From positions 62,001-126,000 of the forward strand of contig QORU01000003.1 of assembly GCA_003574785.1 (NCBI GenBank): a DNA stretch of 64,000 nt. Direction: 5' to 3'. The stretch is from Taklimakanibacter deserti. GTDB lineage: Bacteria > Pseudomonadota > Alphaproteobacteria > Rhizobiales > Aestuariivirgaceae. Position numbers and translations under genes: made by a program. This document shows positions 17,831-27,571 of the stretch, in pieces. The notes under the pieces were generated by a model. It saw nothing but the letters and a program-made list of their open reading frames with translations, ran no database searches and had not been told where the DNA came from. The number at the start of each line of letters is the position of its first letter. Position 1 is the stretch's first letter.

Positions 17831-18589
17831 ATGATCTGGCTCTACCATTTGCCGCCAATCGGGCTGTTGCTGGTCCTCAGCCTGTTCATTGGCGCCGCCG
17901 CCTTCGGGCTCTGGTGGCTGCCCAAGCTCTCGGTCACGTTTACGTTGGTGCGGGCCGGGCGGGAGATGTCGCCCGTGATCCAGACCATCTGCGGCACTTT
18001 GTTCGTGATGGCCACCACCTTCCTCGCCGCCAATGTCTGGGCCGTCGAGGACCGTGCCTATGAGGCGGTCGCCATTGAGGCCCGCGAGGTGCGCCTGCTG
18101 CGAACCCTGTCGCATCTCCTGCCCGAGCCCCGGCGCAGCGAGGTGGGCAATCTCGTCACCGACTATGCCGGGCAGTCGGCCGCCGAATGGCCTCATATGG
18201 ACGACTTGGGCGGCAGCCGCGAGGCCGAGCGGGTGCTGGCGGCGCTCTACAATGCCGCCCTGTCGCTGGCGCCCCATGAGCAGATGCTGGGCCAAGAATT
18301 CATGGCGGCGCTCAAGGCGGTGGGCGAGGCGCGCGAGCGCCGGCTCGACATCGCCCGCAACAATCTCAGTCCCGACCAATGGGCGGCGATGCTGATCCTG
18401 GCTCTGACGCTGGGCGTCGCCGTCACCATCGTGCATGGGGACAGCGACGGCGGGCGGGCCCTCGCCCTCGGCCTCATCGCGGTGATCGTGAGCACCGCGC
18501 TTTTCCTGCTCATCGCCCATGACCGGCCGTTCATCGGCTGGGATGCGCTCGAACCTCAATCGGTGATCGCCGCAGCGCGGGGCTCATGA
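17831..18589 (+). CDS. DUF4239 (bestrophin-like) membrane protein
   Basis: The 252-residue protein has two N-terminal membrane spans (about residues 8-30 and 55-68), a cytoplasmic helical middle (RAYEAVAIEAREVRLLRTLS) and two C-terminal spans (about 180-230). The pattern and the SPDQWAAMLILALTLGVAV region fit the DUF4239 family, whose role is unknown. Its stop overlaps the 3' end of the convergent pseudouridine synthase gene by 6 bp. Confidence 0.65.
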   Translation: MIWLYHLPPIGLLLVLSLFIGAAAFGLWWLPKLSVTFTLVRAGREMSPVIQTICGTLFVMATTFLAANVWAVEDRAYEAVAIEAREVRLLRTLSHLLPEPRRSEVGNLVTDYAGQSAAEWPHMDDLGGSREAERVLAALYNAALSLAPHEQMLGQEFMAALKAVGEARERRLDIARNNLSPDQWAAMLILALTLGVAVTIVHGDSDGGRALALGLIAVIVSTALFLLIAHDRPFIGWDALEPQSVIAAARGS

Positions 18590-19582
18590 GGCGGAGAGCG
18601 CCGCGATGAGCAGGGCGAGGTTGCCGGGCGGCGCGCTCTCGAAATGCATCGGCTCGCCCGAGACCGGATGCTCGAAGCCCAGCACCGCCGCGTGCAGCGC
18701 CTGGCGGCTGAGCGATTTGAGGGCGATCCGCGCCTTCTCCGGCAATTTGCCGATCGAGGCCTTGAAACCCTTGCCATAGGTCTCATCGCCGAGAAGCGGA
18801 TGGCCGATATGGGCCATATGGACGCGGATCTGATGGGTGCGGCCGGTCTCGAGCCGGCAGCGCAAAAGGCTCGCATAGGGCGGCGCGCCGAAGCGCTCTT
18901 CAACATCATAATGAGTGATCGCCTGGCGCGCGCCCGCGCGGCGGGCGACGCTCATTTTCTCGCGCGCCGTGGCATGCCGGCCGATCGGCGCATCGACGGT
19001 GCCGTGCCGGCGTTCGGGCGCGCCCCAGACGAGGGCGAGATAGGCGCGCTCCAGCCGGCCGTCGCGGCCATGGGCGGCGAATTGCTCGGAGAGGCCCTTA
19101 TGGGCCTGATCGGTCTTGGCCACCACAAGGAGGCCCGATGTGTCCTTGTCGAGGCGGTGGACTATCCCTGGGCGCCTCACGCCGCCAATGCCCGACAGGC
19201 TTTCGCCGCAATGGGCGATGAGGGCGTTGACCAGGGTGCCGGTCTCGTGGCCGGCCGCCGGATGGACGACGAGGCCCGCCGGCTTGTCGATGACGATGAG
19301 GGCGTCGTCCTCATAAATAATGTCGAGGGGGATGGTCTCGGGCAGGGGCTCGGCGGCGACCGCCGGGGGCAGGCGCACGCTGACCCGCTCGCCCGCCTTC
19401 ATCTTGCGGCGCGCCTCGGTCACGGCCGACCCCTCGACAGCGACGCAGCCATTGGCAATAAGGGCCTGGAAGCGGGCCCGGCTCGTTTCCGGAAACCGGT
19501 GCGCGAGGAAGCGGTCGAGCCGCTCGCCCGCATCCTCCGCGGCAACGGCCGCTTCCAAGGACTCAGATGATGGAGAGGTCAT
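18584..19582 (-). CDS. rluD: RluA/RluD-family ribosomal RNA pseudouridine synthase
   Basis: The 332-residue enzyme has an N-terminal S4 RNA-binding domain (RLDRFLAHRFPETSRARFQA) and a catalytic domain with HRLDKDTSGLLVVAK, where D145 is the nucleophilic aspartate. Length and two-domain layout match RluD, which modifies helix 69 of 23S rRNA; RluC-type specificity cannot be excluded. Its ATG (19580-19582 on the minus strand) overlaps the ATG of the divergent gene at 19581. Confidence 0.88.
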   Translation of the reverse strand: MTSPSSESLEAAVAAEDAGERLDRFLAHRFPETSRARFQALIANGCVAVEGSAVTEARRKMKAGERVSVRLPPAVAAEPLPETIPLDIIYEDDALIVIDKPAGLVVHPAAGHETGTLVNALIAHCGESLSGIGGVRRPGIVHRLDKDTSGLLVVAKTDQAHKGLSEQFAAHGRDGRLERAYLALVWGAPERRHGTVDAPIGRHATAREKMSVARRAGARQAITHYDVEERFGAPPYASLLRCRLETGRTHQIRVHMAHIGHPLLGDETYGKGFKASIGKLPEKARIALKSLSRQALHAAVLGFEHPVSGEPMHFESAPPGNLALLIAALSAS

Positions 19583-19931
19583 GACGGATAACCAGCAACC
19601 GGCGGAGACAGATGAAACCCCGCCGCAGCCGGGCTTACGATTCCTCGAAATGACCGTCTATATCATGGGCGGGCTGCTCGTCATCATGCTGCTGGTGCTC
19701 TTGGGCGGCATCGCCTGGAAAGTGACGCGCGGCAAGGCGCCGGAAGCGCCGCCGAAAGCGAGCCTGGTCGAGATCGCAACGCCCGCCGGCGCCACGATTG
19801 CGGGCGTCACCCTCGACGGCAACACCATGGCCGTCCAGGTGGTCGCGGGCGGGAACCACGAGGTGGTGGTCGTCGACACCCGCAAGGGGGTGGTGGTGAG
19901 CCGGATCCGACTCAAGCCCGAAACGCCCTGA
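19581..19931 (+). CDS. Small single-span membrane protein, possibly DUF6476 family
   Basis: The 116-residue protein has an N-terminal tail, one membrane helix (TVYIMGGLLVIMLLVLLGGI, about residues 24-43) and a beta-rich outer domain (IAGVTLDGNTMAVQVVAGG, then VVVDTRKGVVVSRIRLK). The start overlaps the start codon of the divergent pseudouridine synthase gene, and GGAGAGG serves as its ribosome-binding site. The DUF6476 label is a recollection and is uncertain. Confidence 0.65.
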   Translation: MTDNQQPAETDETPPQPGLRFLEMTVYIMGGLLVIMLLVLLGGIAWKVTRGKAPEAPPKASLVEIATPAGATIAGVTLDGNTMAVQVVAGGNHEVVVVDTRKGVVVSRIRLKPETP

Positions 19932-19957
19932 CCCTCCTTCGCTAAAGCTTCGGAGGG
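19932..19957 (+). terminator. Hairpin between the small membrane protein gene and tRNA-Glu
   Basis: CCCTCC (19932-19937) and GGAGGG (19952-19957) flank a TTCGC...TTCG core directly after the stop codon. The sequence resembles a hairpin repeat common near alphaproteobacterial genes and may terminate the upstream gene. Confidence 0.5.
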
Positions 19958-20009
19958 CATCTTGCGCTTTGCCCATGGGGCCCGTATATCGAGGCCTCTC
20001 GAACAGTGC

Positions 20010-20085
20010 GCCCCCTTCGTCTAGCGGCCCAGGACGCGGCCCTCTCACGGCTGAAACAGGGGTTCGAGTCCCCTAGGGGGCGCCA
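20010..20085 (+). tRNA. tRNA-Glu (anticodon CUC)
   Basis: The cloverleaf is complete. The acceptor stem is GCCCCCT with AGGGGGC, discriminator G and encoded CCA at 20083-20085. The D stem is GTCT/GGAC. The anticodon stem is CGGCC/GGCTG with anticodon CTC at 20044-20046, and the T arm contains GGTTCGAGTCCC. It marks the change from ordinary chromosome to the stress-gene block, a place where islands often insert, but no integrase is visible. Confidence 0.97.
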
Positions 20086-20187
20086 ATCTTTTCAAGCACT
20101 TGGGCAATTCAAGAGGGCGGTTTGGTCCTTTGCCCAACTCCAGCTCATTCCGCGAGTGCCAGTATTGCAGCGGACGCATGCTCGTTG

Positions 20188-20749
20188 CTAAGGATGCGTC
20201 GCAACTAGGGTAGGTGGCCAGTTCTTATCGTTGATCGGCTCGACCTTTAGCCAGTCGATTACCATGGCATGCACGAAGGGCATATAGTCCCGATAATGGC
20301 CCAGCTTGAATTTTGCCGGCGACGGTTTGTAGGGATCGGGCTCATAGCCGATTTTGCCTGTTATTCGCACAATGAAACGGTTTCCGGCATAGACTTCAAT
20401 GGCGGCCTTACCAGAACGTCCCGCCTGGACGCGTTAGCTCATCTCGACCCACTGCCCGAGAGCTGACGGCAGAATGGGACTTGGCGGCATCACCGGCCAT
20501 TTCCGCCAATTTGAGATCCAAAACGTGCGCCTCTAAATCATAGGTGTACGGCTTCCAATCCGGCATATCTAACGAAAGCACAGCAACACCAAGAGAGCTG
20601 GCTCTATTGGCAGACGCGAACGGAAGCGCCTTGCGGAAAATACCAGCGTAACCGCCGAAAGACTGCAGAAAACGCTGGAGGTAAATCGTTTCGTCTATGT
20701 CGGCCACGTCATCAGAAGGCGAGTTCGCCGTTGAAGGATCCCAAGTCAT
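20188..20749 (-). pseudogene. Hypothetical gene, apparently broken by a frameshift
   Basis: Two minus-strand frames look protein-like. One runs from 20749 and ends at 20408 (DELTRPGGTFW). The other reads RSGKAAIEVYAGNRFIVRIT and continues to 20188 (FVHAMVIDWLKVEPI). The second frame has no good start and is open only after a stop codon about 25 bp before the end of the first, so a single indel between about 20408 and 20436 would join them. No family is recognised. They could also be two overlapping small genes. Confidence 0.4.
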
Positions 20750-20820
20750 TCACGCCGCGCTGATCCTGAGTCGGACCGTTTCGGCTGCGCACTTACCCTG
20801 CGCCATACCGAGCACGAATG

Positions 20821-21145
20821 TCATTTGTCCTTTAAGCTAAGAATGTATTCTATGGCATTCCTCATCTCGGCGTCACTCATGTGGATATCGGGCATCGTTG
20901 GGTGCGATGACTGAAACCATGCCGCGAGCGCAATAGACGTCATCCCCGACGTATTGGCGATGTCTTGGAACGATGGGGCTTCAGCGACTGGTGATTGACG
21001 CTCGCCCGGGTACTGCATGACACTGGAAGCAGACCTCAGAAGCGTACTGCCTACCTTTCTCTGCATCACCGATGATCTGGCTCATTGGGGTTGCCGGAGT
21101 GAGAGCCACGAACAGGCCAATGAGGAACTTATCAATGAGGCGCAT
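20821..21145 (-). pseudogene. Frameshifted small c-type cytochrome
   Basis: Read from the ATG at 21145, the product begins with a signal peptide (MRLIDKFLIGLFVALTPATP) and the haem site EVCFQCHAVPG, then hits a stop after a frame change. The next frame continues the protein (SFQDIANTSGMTSIALAAWF, then SSHPTMPDIHMSDAEM) to 20821. One base added or lost near 21010 would restore it. The intact paralogue is at 57309-57629 and is collinear. A real mutation or an assembly error are both possible. Confidence 0.8.
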
Positions 21146-21280
21146 GGTCAAAGTCCGGTTAGGTTCGCAAGCGGGCGTCGGTGCGCGGGTGCTCCGGTTT
21201 TAACCCGGACGCCTGCCGTGCCGGAAGCCTTCCAATCTTCGTATCGCAGTCTCATGGGTATATGCCCGGCGATTGAGAAT

Positions 21281-22767
21281 CTAGATATTGCGAGAGGGCG
21301 CTCTTGGAGACAGCATGCGGATGCCGAGGATCGCAAAAACGATCGCGACAATTGGGTTCAGTATGTTGAAAAAGCAGAATGGCACGAAGCTTATCGTGGC
21401 GATTCCGAGAGTCGCGGCCATGTAGGCTCCGCAGCAGTTCCAGGGGATCAGGGGCGAAGTCACGGTCCCAGAATCGCCAAGTGCGCGCGACAGGATGACC
21501 GGAGCGAGCCCCTGATCCTCGAAGGCTTTGCGGAACATGCGGCCCGGTAGCACGACGGCAATGTACTGGTTGGAAGCAAGGACGTTCGTCGCGAAAGCTG
21601 CTCCCACAAGCGATGCCACCAGTGTGCCGACCGACCGGGCCGCCGCAATCACGGAGCCAATCAAGCGCTCGAGTACGCCGGCCTTCTCGATGATGCCGCC
21701 GAAGGCGAGCGCAACGACGATAAGCCAGACGGTCCGAGCATACTTTGCATGCCGCCGCGAGACAGCAGCTGGTCGACCGCCGGCTCGCCGGTATGAGAGG
21801 TGTTGCCGGTGGCGAGAGCCGACCAGACACCCTTGAGCAGTGCCAGATCTGGTGAACCGGATCCTGCCAGAGCTACGACCCGGTCGGGAGCAATTGCTAC
21901 GGCGAGGATGCCGCCGGCAAGTGCGCCAAGAAATACTGTCACGAAGGGCGGCCAGCGCAGCAGGGCCAGCGCCAGGACGAGCGCCAGTGGCAGGAAATGC
22001 ACCAGCCAGGGGTGGAAAGCGGCTTCGATGCGCGCCGTCACGGCGGAGGCATCAAAATTGCCTGCCGAGCCGAAGCTCCAAAAGAGTGCAAGAGCGATAG
22101 CAAGCGACGGCATCGAGGTCCATAGGGACTCCCTCACATGCTCGTAGAGATCGGCATCGGCGGCAGCACAAGCGAGATTGGCCGTGTCGGACAATGGCGA
22201 CGACTTGTCACCGAAAATAAGCGCCGGAGATCACGGCGCCGGCGGTGATGGCCGGGTCGAGGCCCATTTTTTGCGCGACACCCATCAACCCGATGCCGAT
22301 TGTGCCGGCGACGGTCCAGGAACTTCCGATCGAGACCGCAACGACGGCACAGATCAAACACGTGGTCATGTAGAAGTAGTCAGGGCTGAGCAGCATGAGT
22401 CCGTAATAGACCATCGCGATCAGCGTGCCGCTGAGCGCCCAGGTGCCAATCAGCGAGCCAACTGCGAGCAGGATGAAGATGGCGGATAGCCCGGTGGTAA
22501 CGCTGGCGACCGCAGCGTCGCGCAACTCATCGAGAGAATGCGGCGCCAACCGACGAAAGCCGCGACAATTGAACAGAAAACCAGCGCGACTTGGTTCGGG
22601 CCGCCAGCGGCGCCATCGTGGAAGAGATAGAAGGACAGTCCTAGCAGCCCTATCAGCGTAACGACCGGGACGAGCGCCGCCGGCAGGCCAATCGGCCGTG
22701 GCCCGGTGGGCATTTTGCTTCGTTTGTCGTTGCTAGCCCCGGTTTCCATCATTTCCTCCTCGCGCAC
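21281..22767 (-). pseudogene. nhaC: NhaC-family Na+/H+ antiporter gene with multiple frameshifts
   Basis: Successive minus-strand frames rebuild one antiporter of about 490 residues, the normal NhaC length. They are an N-terminal part (IGLPAALVPVVTLIGLLGLS), a middle part with WALSGTLIAMVYYG, the family motif DKSSPLSDTANLA across a frame change near 22205, and a C-terminal part (DSGTVTSPLIPWNCCGAYMA) ending at 21281. Frame changes fall near 22540, 22205 and 21735. Three separate breaks make a sequencing error unlikely. An FNR/FixK box lies 112 bp upstream of the start. Confidence 0.85.
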
Positions 22768-22878
22768 GGTTCATGCGATCGTGCCGGCCCTTGCGTTCTC
22801 CAATCATGGCGCCAGCCTCAATCGACAAAAACGACCTCGGCATTGTCGCAATCACTAGTCGCAAGATCGGAGCTCGCC

Positions 22879-22892
22879 TTGATATCGGTCAA
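22879..22892. promoter_or_regulatory. FNR/FixK box upstream of the nhaC remnant
   Basis: TTGATATCGGTCAA matches TTGAY-N4-RTCAA. It lies 112 bp before the nhaC start, so it survives although the gene is broken. Confidence 0.65.
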
Positions 22893-23079
22893 GAGTGAAA
22901 AGAATTCGCGCCTGGCCCCGAGGCGTCAAGTGGCGCTCCTGTCTCGCCCGTAGTCCAGCGATAGGTCCTTAAAGTCCCCGGATCGCCGTCGTGGTCGCCG
23001 GAGAGTCCGAATTCCCGATCCTTGCTTATTGCTCGACAGGGGTGAATGTGCCCCCGCAGCCAGCTACACTCCCGCAGAG

Positions 23080-23093
23080 TTGATCAAAGTCAA
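23080..23093. promoter_or_regulatory. FNR/FixK box upstream of cax
   Basis: TTGATCAAAGTCAA is a full match to the consensus, 152 bp before the exchanger start codon. Confidence 0.6.
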
Positions 23094-23245
23094 AATGAAC
23101 AACTGGGCGGCAGTGATAGAAAGATTGGTCATATGAGGGGAGCATCATGGCATGAGCCGTCACGAGCGTTCTGCCAGCAAGGACGAAATGGCCGGCTTCC
23201 GGCAGGCTGGCCTTCGCGAGCCCACTAAAGCTGAGCCAAATTAGG

Positions 23246-24295
23246 ATGAACTTACTTCTCATCTTTGCGCCCATTGCAATCACTCTGGAAATTTTCGCTC
23301 CCGAGCGCTATCTCCTTGTCTTCCTAAGCTCCTCGCTTGCCATCGTGCCTCTTGCCGGCTGGTTGGGCCGCGCCACGGAGCATCTTGCGGCGCGAATGGG
23401 GGATGGAGTTGGAGGACTCCTTAACGCGACCTTTGGCAACGCAGCTGAACTTATCATCGCGCTCGCCGCATTGCGTGCCGGGCTTCACGACGTGGTGAAA
23501 GCGTCGATCGCCGGTTCAATAGTGGGTAATATTCTGCTTGTGCTTGGTGCTGCCATGTTGGCCGGAGGCCTCCGCCATTCCGAGCAGCATTTCAACGCCG
23601 CTGGGGCGCGTTCTCAAGCGACGATGCTCATGCTTGCGGCGATAGCTTTGATTCTTCCCGCTGCCTTTCAGCTCAGGGTGGGTGCGACCGCCGAGATGCT
23701 CGACCAACTCAGTGTCACGATTTCCATCGTCCTCCTCGTTGTTTACGTGCTGTACCTCGCGTTTGTGCTCATCACCCATTCTGCTCTGTTCCAGGGCCCT
23801 TACCGGCAAGAAGAAAAAGAAGCCCACATGTCCGTCAGCCGGGCCATCCTAGCGCTCGCGGCGGCGACAGTGGGAATTGCCTGGATGAGTGAGATCATGG
23901 TGGGTGCGATCGAACCCACAGCGCACGAATTTGGCCTCAGCGCCGTGTTCGTCGGCGTGTTCGTTGTCGCGATCCTGGGAAACGCCGCCGAACACGCAAC
24001 AGCCATTACTGCAGCGTTGAAAGACCGTATGGACCTTGCGCTCTCAATTGCCATGGGCTCCAGCATACAAGTGGCGCTCTTCGTAGCTCCGGTTCTTCTG
24101 CTTACGAGCATCTTTCTAGGCCCGAGCCAGATGGATCTTGCCTTTACGGGCGGACTCGTCCTGATGGTCCTTCTGTCCACGCTCATCACGAGTCAGGTTG
24201 CTGGCGACGGCCGGTCCGACTGGCTTAAAGGCCTGCAGTTGCTCGCCGTATATATTGTCTTTGGCCTGACCTTCTTTTTCCTGCCAACCAAGTAA
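23246..24295 (+). CDS. Ca2+/H+ (cation/proton) exchanger, CAX family
   Basis: The 349-residue membrane protein has about eleven hydrophobic segments and two alpha repeats of the cation/Ca2+ exchanger superfamily. The first repeat is [16 protein letters not shown] with [13 protein letters not shown]. The second is [20 protein letters not shown] with [12 protein letters not shown]. The paired G-N-A-A-E motifs are the ion-binding centres. An acidic linker (RQEEKEAH) separates the halves. It probably exports Ca2+ or Na+ in exchange for protons. Confidence 0.9.
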   Translation: MNLLLIFAPIAITLEIFAPERYLLVFLSSSLAIVPLAGWLGRATEHLAARMGDGVGGLLNATFGNAAELIIALAALRAGLHDVVKASIAGSIVGNILLVLGAAMLAGGLRHSEQHFNAAGARSQATMLMLAAIALILPAAFQLRVGATAEMLDQLSVTISIVLLVVYVLYLAFVLITHSALFQGPYRQEEKEAHMSVSRAILALAAATVGIAWMSEIMVGAIEPTAHEFGLSAVFVGVFVVAILGNAAEHATAITAALKDRMDLALSIAMGSSIQVALFVAPVLLLTSIFLGPSQMDLAFTGGLVLMVLLSTLITSQVAGDGRSDWLKGLQLLAVYIVFGLTFFFLPTK

Positions 24296-24333
24296 CAAGC
24301 GGACGTTCCGCTGGCGCTGTTGGAAAAAACCGC

Positions 24334-25944
24334 TCAGGCGTGCGGATCCCAAAAGCGGTCTGTCTTCTTGAATCTTCTCCAGCACCTGCGCAGTTTCCCA
24401 TCGGCCAGAGAGGCGCCTCGCGCGAACCAGCCAAGTATGTAGCCCGATGCTCTTTGACCTTCCTCGCCGAGCGAGGGAGACAGTTTATCCAGGAACTGTC
24501 TGGCGGCCACGACATCATTGTGCGCGCCGAGAAGGTCCTGCATTTCGGCGATCCTTTTGACGAAGGTGCGATACTGGCGCTTTTGGCTGAAGTCTCCGGC
24601 CAGGAAATCGACCCCGTATCTCAGGTTCTTGAAGGCGATGCGCAACTTGTGGCGCGCCTCGTCGGACTGATCGGGCAGGCTCTTTCCCCGTTTCAGAACC
24701 CGATTCGCCAGCCTGTCCAAAGTTTCTCGCGCGAAATCGGTTGCCGGTACTGCGAGAAGCTGCGCGTCGGCACCCGACAAGGCGTTGCACCATGCGCGGC
24801 TGGCCAGAAGTCGTTGAACCTTAAGGACGAAGAGGGTCGTTTCGCTGTCGTCGATCACCGCCCTAGCGTCCTCATACGCAACAGCCCGGCGGCGTTCAAT
24901 TTCGGTCAGTAATGCTTCGCCCCCCGGCGGGCAGTCTGGGCTGGACAGCGGCCCCTCGGCAAGTTGGCGGATGACATCACAGTCGCGCGCCGGCCCCAGG
25001 GCCGTCGAAATGCGTTTGGCTTCAGTGCGCAGGATCTCAAAGTCAGGAAAGGGTATACCCTGCCTTAGGATCGCAAGACCACTCCTCATACGGCGAAGCG
25101 CAACTCGCAGCTGGTGAACGGATTCGGGATCGTTGGACTCCCGCAGCGGCGCCCAGTTCGCCACAAAATGCGCGAGCGTGTGGGACAAAATGACGTCCAC
25201 CGCACCGTCGAGCATGGCTTTCGGCTCAAACTTGACGGGCTCGGCCTTCACGGGAGTGGGCTTCCTGTGCAGAGCGATGCGGCGGCCCTTTTCGGATTTA
25301 CTGACAAAATCGAGCCGCAGGGGAATATCCTGGGCGAGCTTCATCGCCAGATCGCAGAGATCCGCTTCCACGCCCGATTTCAGCTCGAGCTCGATCTCCG
25401 TCACCGGCACGCGCTGTCCGCCGCCGACAATATGGCCCTCATCGAATGCGACTTCGATTCTGGACGAGCCGCAGGTGACCTCGGCGATCCGCCTCTTGAT
25501 CAGAGTCTCGAATTCTTGTTTGAGGGGCTTTCCGCCCAGCAGGGCGGCCAAACTATCCGCCGTTTGCGCATCAAATAGCGAGAGATCGGGCTGAAGATCT
25601 ACCGAAGGGACTTCGAGTTCCCCCCGCCGGAAGGGTTCACGGGCCACCGAGGGCTTCCATTTGAGGGTGAGAACAGGCCTGGAGTTGCCCTTATTCTGCT
25701 TCTCCCGGATGCGGAGGGAATAGCCGCTGTTCCACAGATCGTTGGAAGCCGTGTCAAAGTAGATTGACCGCAAGTTCTCGATGCGTGATGGCGAAGCCGA
25801 TTCAAAGATCCGCGACTCCAGAGCGGACTCCAGCCCGACAACGTCAGTCCGAAATTTTATTTCAATTTCCTGCGCACCACCGCCTGCCGCCGGATCAGCC
25901 GTACACGGCGGAGTTGCATCTGAGAAGCTCACCAGTTCAACCAT
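24334..25944 (-). CDS. CYTH and CHAD domain protein (inorganic polyphosphate related)
   Basis: The 536-residue protein has an N-terminal CYTH triphosphate-tunnel domain with the E-x-E-x-K signature (EIEIKF, residues 26-31) and a strand pattern ending near residue 215. A C-terminal CHAD domain follows, with conserved histidines (SVHQLRVALRRMRSGLAILR, and ARHKLRIAFKNLRYGVDFLA). CYTH proteins often hydrolyse triphosphates, and CHAD domains bind polyphosphate. An FNR/FixK box lies 62 bp upstream of the start, so the gene appears to belong to the hypoxia set. Confidence 0.9.
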   Translation of the reverse strand: MVELVSFSDATPPCTADPAAGGGAQEIEIKFRTDVVGLESALESRIFESASPSRIENLRSIYFDTASNDLWNSGYSLRIREKQNKGNSRPVLTLKWKPSVAREPFRRGELEVPSVDLQPDLSLFDAQTADSLAALLGGKPLKQEFETLIKRRIAEVTCGSSRIEVAFDEGHIVGGGQRVPVTEIELELKSGVEADLCDLAMKLAQDIPLRLDFVSKSEKGRRIALHRKPTPVKAEPVKFEPKAMLDGAVDVILSHTLAHFVANWAPLRESNDPESVHQLRVALRRMRSGLAILRQGIPFPDFEILRTEAKRISTALGPARDCDVIRQLAEGPLSSPDCPPGGEALLTEIERRRAVAYEDARAVIDDSETTLFVLKVQRLLASRAWCNALSGADAQLLAVPATDFARETLDRLANRVLKRGKSLPDQSDEARHKLRIAFKNLRYGVDFLAGDFSQKRQYRTFVKRIAEMQDLLGAHNDVVAARQFLDKLSPSLGEEGQRASGYILGWFARGASLADGKLRRCWRRFKKTDRFWDPHA

Positions 25945-26005
25945 TCCGGTTCTCTTGCGGTGAATGAAAACAATACCTACTCATCCCATTGAGCCTGCGG
26001 ACGCA

Positions 26006-26019
26006 TTGATCTGTATCAA
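26006..26019. promoter_or_regulatory. FNR/FixK box between the CYTH-CHAD gene and the small membrane protein gene
   Basis: TTGATCTGTATCAA is a perfect palindromic half-site pair. It is 62 bp from the CYTH-CHAD start (minus) and 191 bp from the next start on the plus strand, so the former is the likelier target. Confidence 0.8.
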
Positions 26020-26209
26020 GATCCAGGGTCAGTAAGATCTGAATATGCGGGCGTTCTACGGAGCTGTTTTCCCCGGTTTGAATACCGGTGCGATTCCTGG
26101 CGACGCGCGTCACCGGCCACAAACTGCCACAAACAAGCACAATTGCGACAACCTGCGGCGACCAAATGAAGACATCCTGGGTCCGCATGAAGTTTCGAGG
26201 GAGGAGTTC

Positions 26210-26413
26210 ATGTCGGAACATAAGCTTCTGTTCTCGCTGATTGTCCTTGCAAGTATTGCAAGCTTGGGGTGGGTGCTGATCGTCTACATATTGTCCTTTC
26301 ACGGGGCGCGCTGGCTGGTTGACAGTATCGCCTGCGCCGATGTGCCGCGCCGCCGTGACCTACGGCTTGCCCTGTCCCCGGGGTTGCGCCAATATCGCTT
26401 CCGCATGTGCTGA
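26210..26413 (+). CDS. Small membrane protein, unknown function
   Basis: The 67-residue frame begins MSEHKLLFSLIVLASIASLG, continues through one long hydrophobic helix, and ends in a basic tail rich in arginine. A GGGAGGAG ribosome-binding site precedes the ATG. The family is not recognised. Confidence 0.5.
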   Translation: MSEHKLLFSLIVLASIASLGWVLIVYILSFHGARWLVDSIACADVPRRRDLRLALSPGLRQYRFRMC

Positions 26414-26611
26414 TTGTTCAGTAAGCCGCGTGTGCCCGAGTCAGATCACGGCCGAAGTGGAGAACAAGAACGCAAGAACGTCGCGCATCGGTAGACGCTC
26501 CGCCCAGGCCGTTGCCGCGCACCATGACCAGCCTACCGGCTTCTAATATCGGAAATGAAGCCAGCCAGAGCTACCGCCCCCCAGTTCAGCATGCGAATAA
26601 ATGACGGCGCC

Positions 26612-27478
26612 TCAACTCTTCCGCAGATATGGATGCAAGAGAAATGACTGGAAACGCATCAAGTATTTGTGGCGCCTGCAAGCGGGGACGGATTTGTTGA
26701 GATTACGTTCGCTTGCCTTACTCAAGTTCGCGGGGTCGGTTCCGGCCGGGCTCAGCGGCACCCATGCTGTAACGGTCGTGCCATGACCAGGACTGCTTGC
26801 GATGTCGAGCCTCCCGGTATGTGAAGCAAGCCTCTGTCGCATGCTGGCGAGGCCGAGAGTCATCCCTTCTCGACGATGCCGGGGGTCGAAGCCGACACCA
26901 TTGTCCGAGATTGTGATCTGCAATCCATCGTCGAGCCGGCTCAGATGAACTTCCGTTCGACTTGCCTTTGAGTGGCGCGCAACATTCCGCAAGCTTTCCT
27001 GAACGATGCGGTAGAGGCACAAAGCGATGTCATGTGGCAGGTCGTCAGGTATATCAAGCGTCTTCACCTCCAGTTGAGTCGATGATTGCGAAAAGTTCTC
27101 GCATTCGGACTTCACTGCTTCGGCCAGGCCCAAGTCCGTGAGAATTGAAGGGTGAAGTCTGTAAGAAAGAGCGTGCACATCTTCGCCAAGACGAACTAAG
27201 CCGTCATGTATTGATTTCATGCCGTTATGAACGCCAGGGTTCACCGGGCCGCGGGCATGGCGAGCCGCGTCAATAGCCAAGCGCGCCAGGCGCTGCGTAA
27301 CATCGTCGTGCAACTCACATGCGAGGCGGGCACGCTCGGCCTCTTGCGCATGGATAAGTTGTCTACTCAGATCGCTGGCGTCGGCTTCAGAGCGCCGTCG
27401 TTTGCCTCGCTCGTGCAGCAGCCAGGAGACTAAGCCCGCTTGTAGAATGGTCACGGTAAAGATTGCGATAGTCTGCAA
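26612..27478 (-). CDS. NarX-type (HisKA_3) sensor histidine kinase
   Basis: The 288-residue kinase has one N-terminal membrane helix (about residues 2-20), then a dimerisation domain with the phospho-histidine H57 in ACELHDDVTQRLARL. The HATPase domain has N box IVQESLRNVARHSKAS and G boxes DNGVGFD and GLASMRQRL. This is the type that pairs with NarL/FixJ-class regulators; no such partner is beside it. It lacks an evident sensing domain. An FNR/FixK box lies 94 bp upstream. Confidence 0.87.
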   Translation of the reverse strand: MQTIAIFTVTILQAGLVSWLLHERGKRRRSEADASDLSRQLIHAQEAERARLACELHDDVTQRLARLAIDAARHARGPVNPGVHNGMKSIHDGLVRLGEDVHALSYRLHPSILTDLGLAEAVKSECENFSQSSTQLEVKTLDIPDDLPHDIALCLYRIVQESLRNVARHSKASRTEVHLSRLDDGLQITISDNGVGFDPRHRREGMTLGLASMRQRLASHTGRLDIASSPGHGTTVTAWVPLSPAGTDPANLSKASERNLNKSVPACRRHKYLMRFQSFLLHPYLRKS

Positions 27479-27571
27479 GTTGCATCTCTCCCGACGAAAG
27501 CCGATTGCACTGGGCGGTCAGGTAACTCTCATTTTGCAATTGTATTTCATTCCGCCCATCCGCAGCGCGCA

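Larger units (their letters stand above)
22768..23245. other. Intergenic region between nhaC remnant and cax
   Basis: This 478-bp region holds two FNR/FixK-type boxes (22879 and 23080), one suited to each flanking gene. I see no gene in it. Confidence 0.6.
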
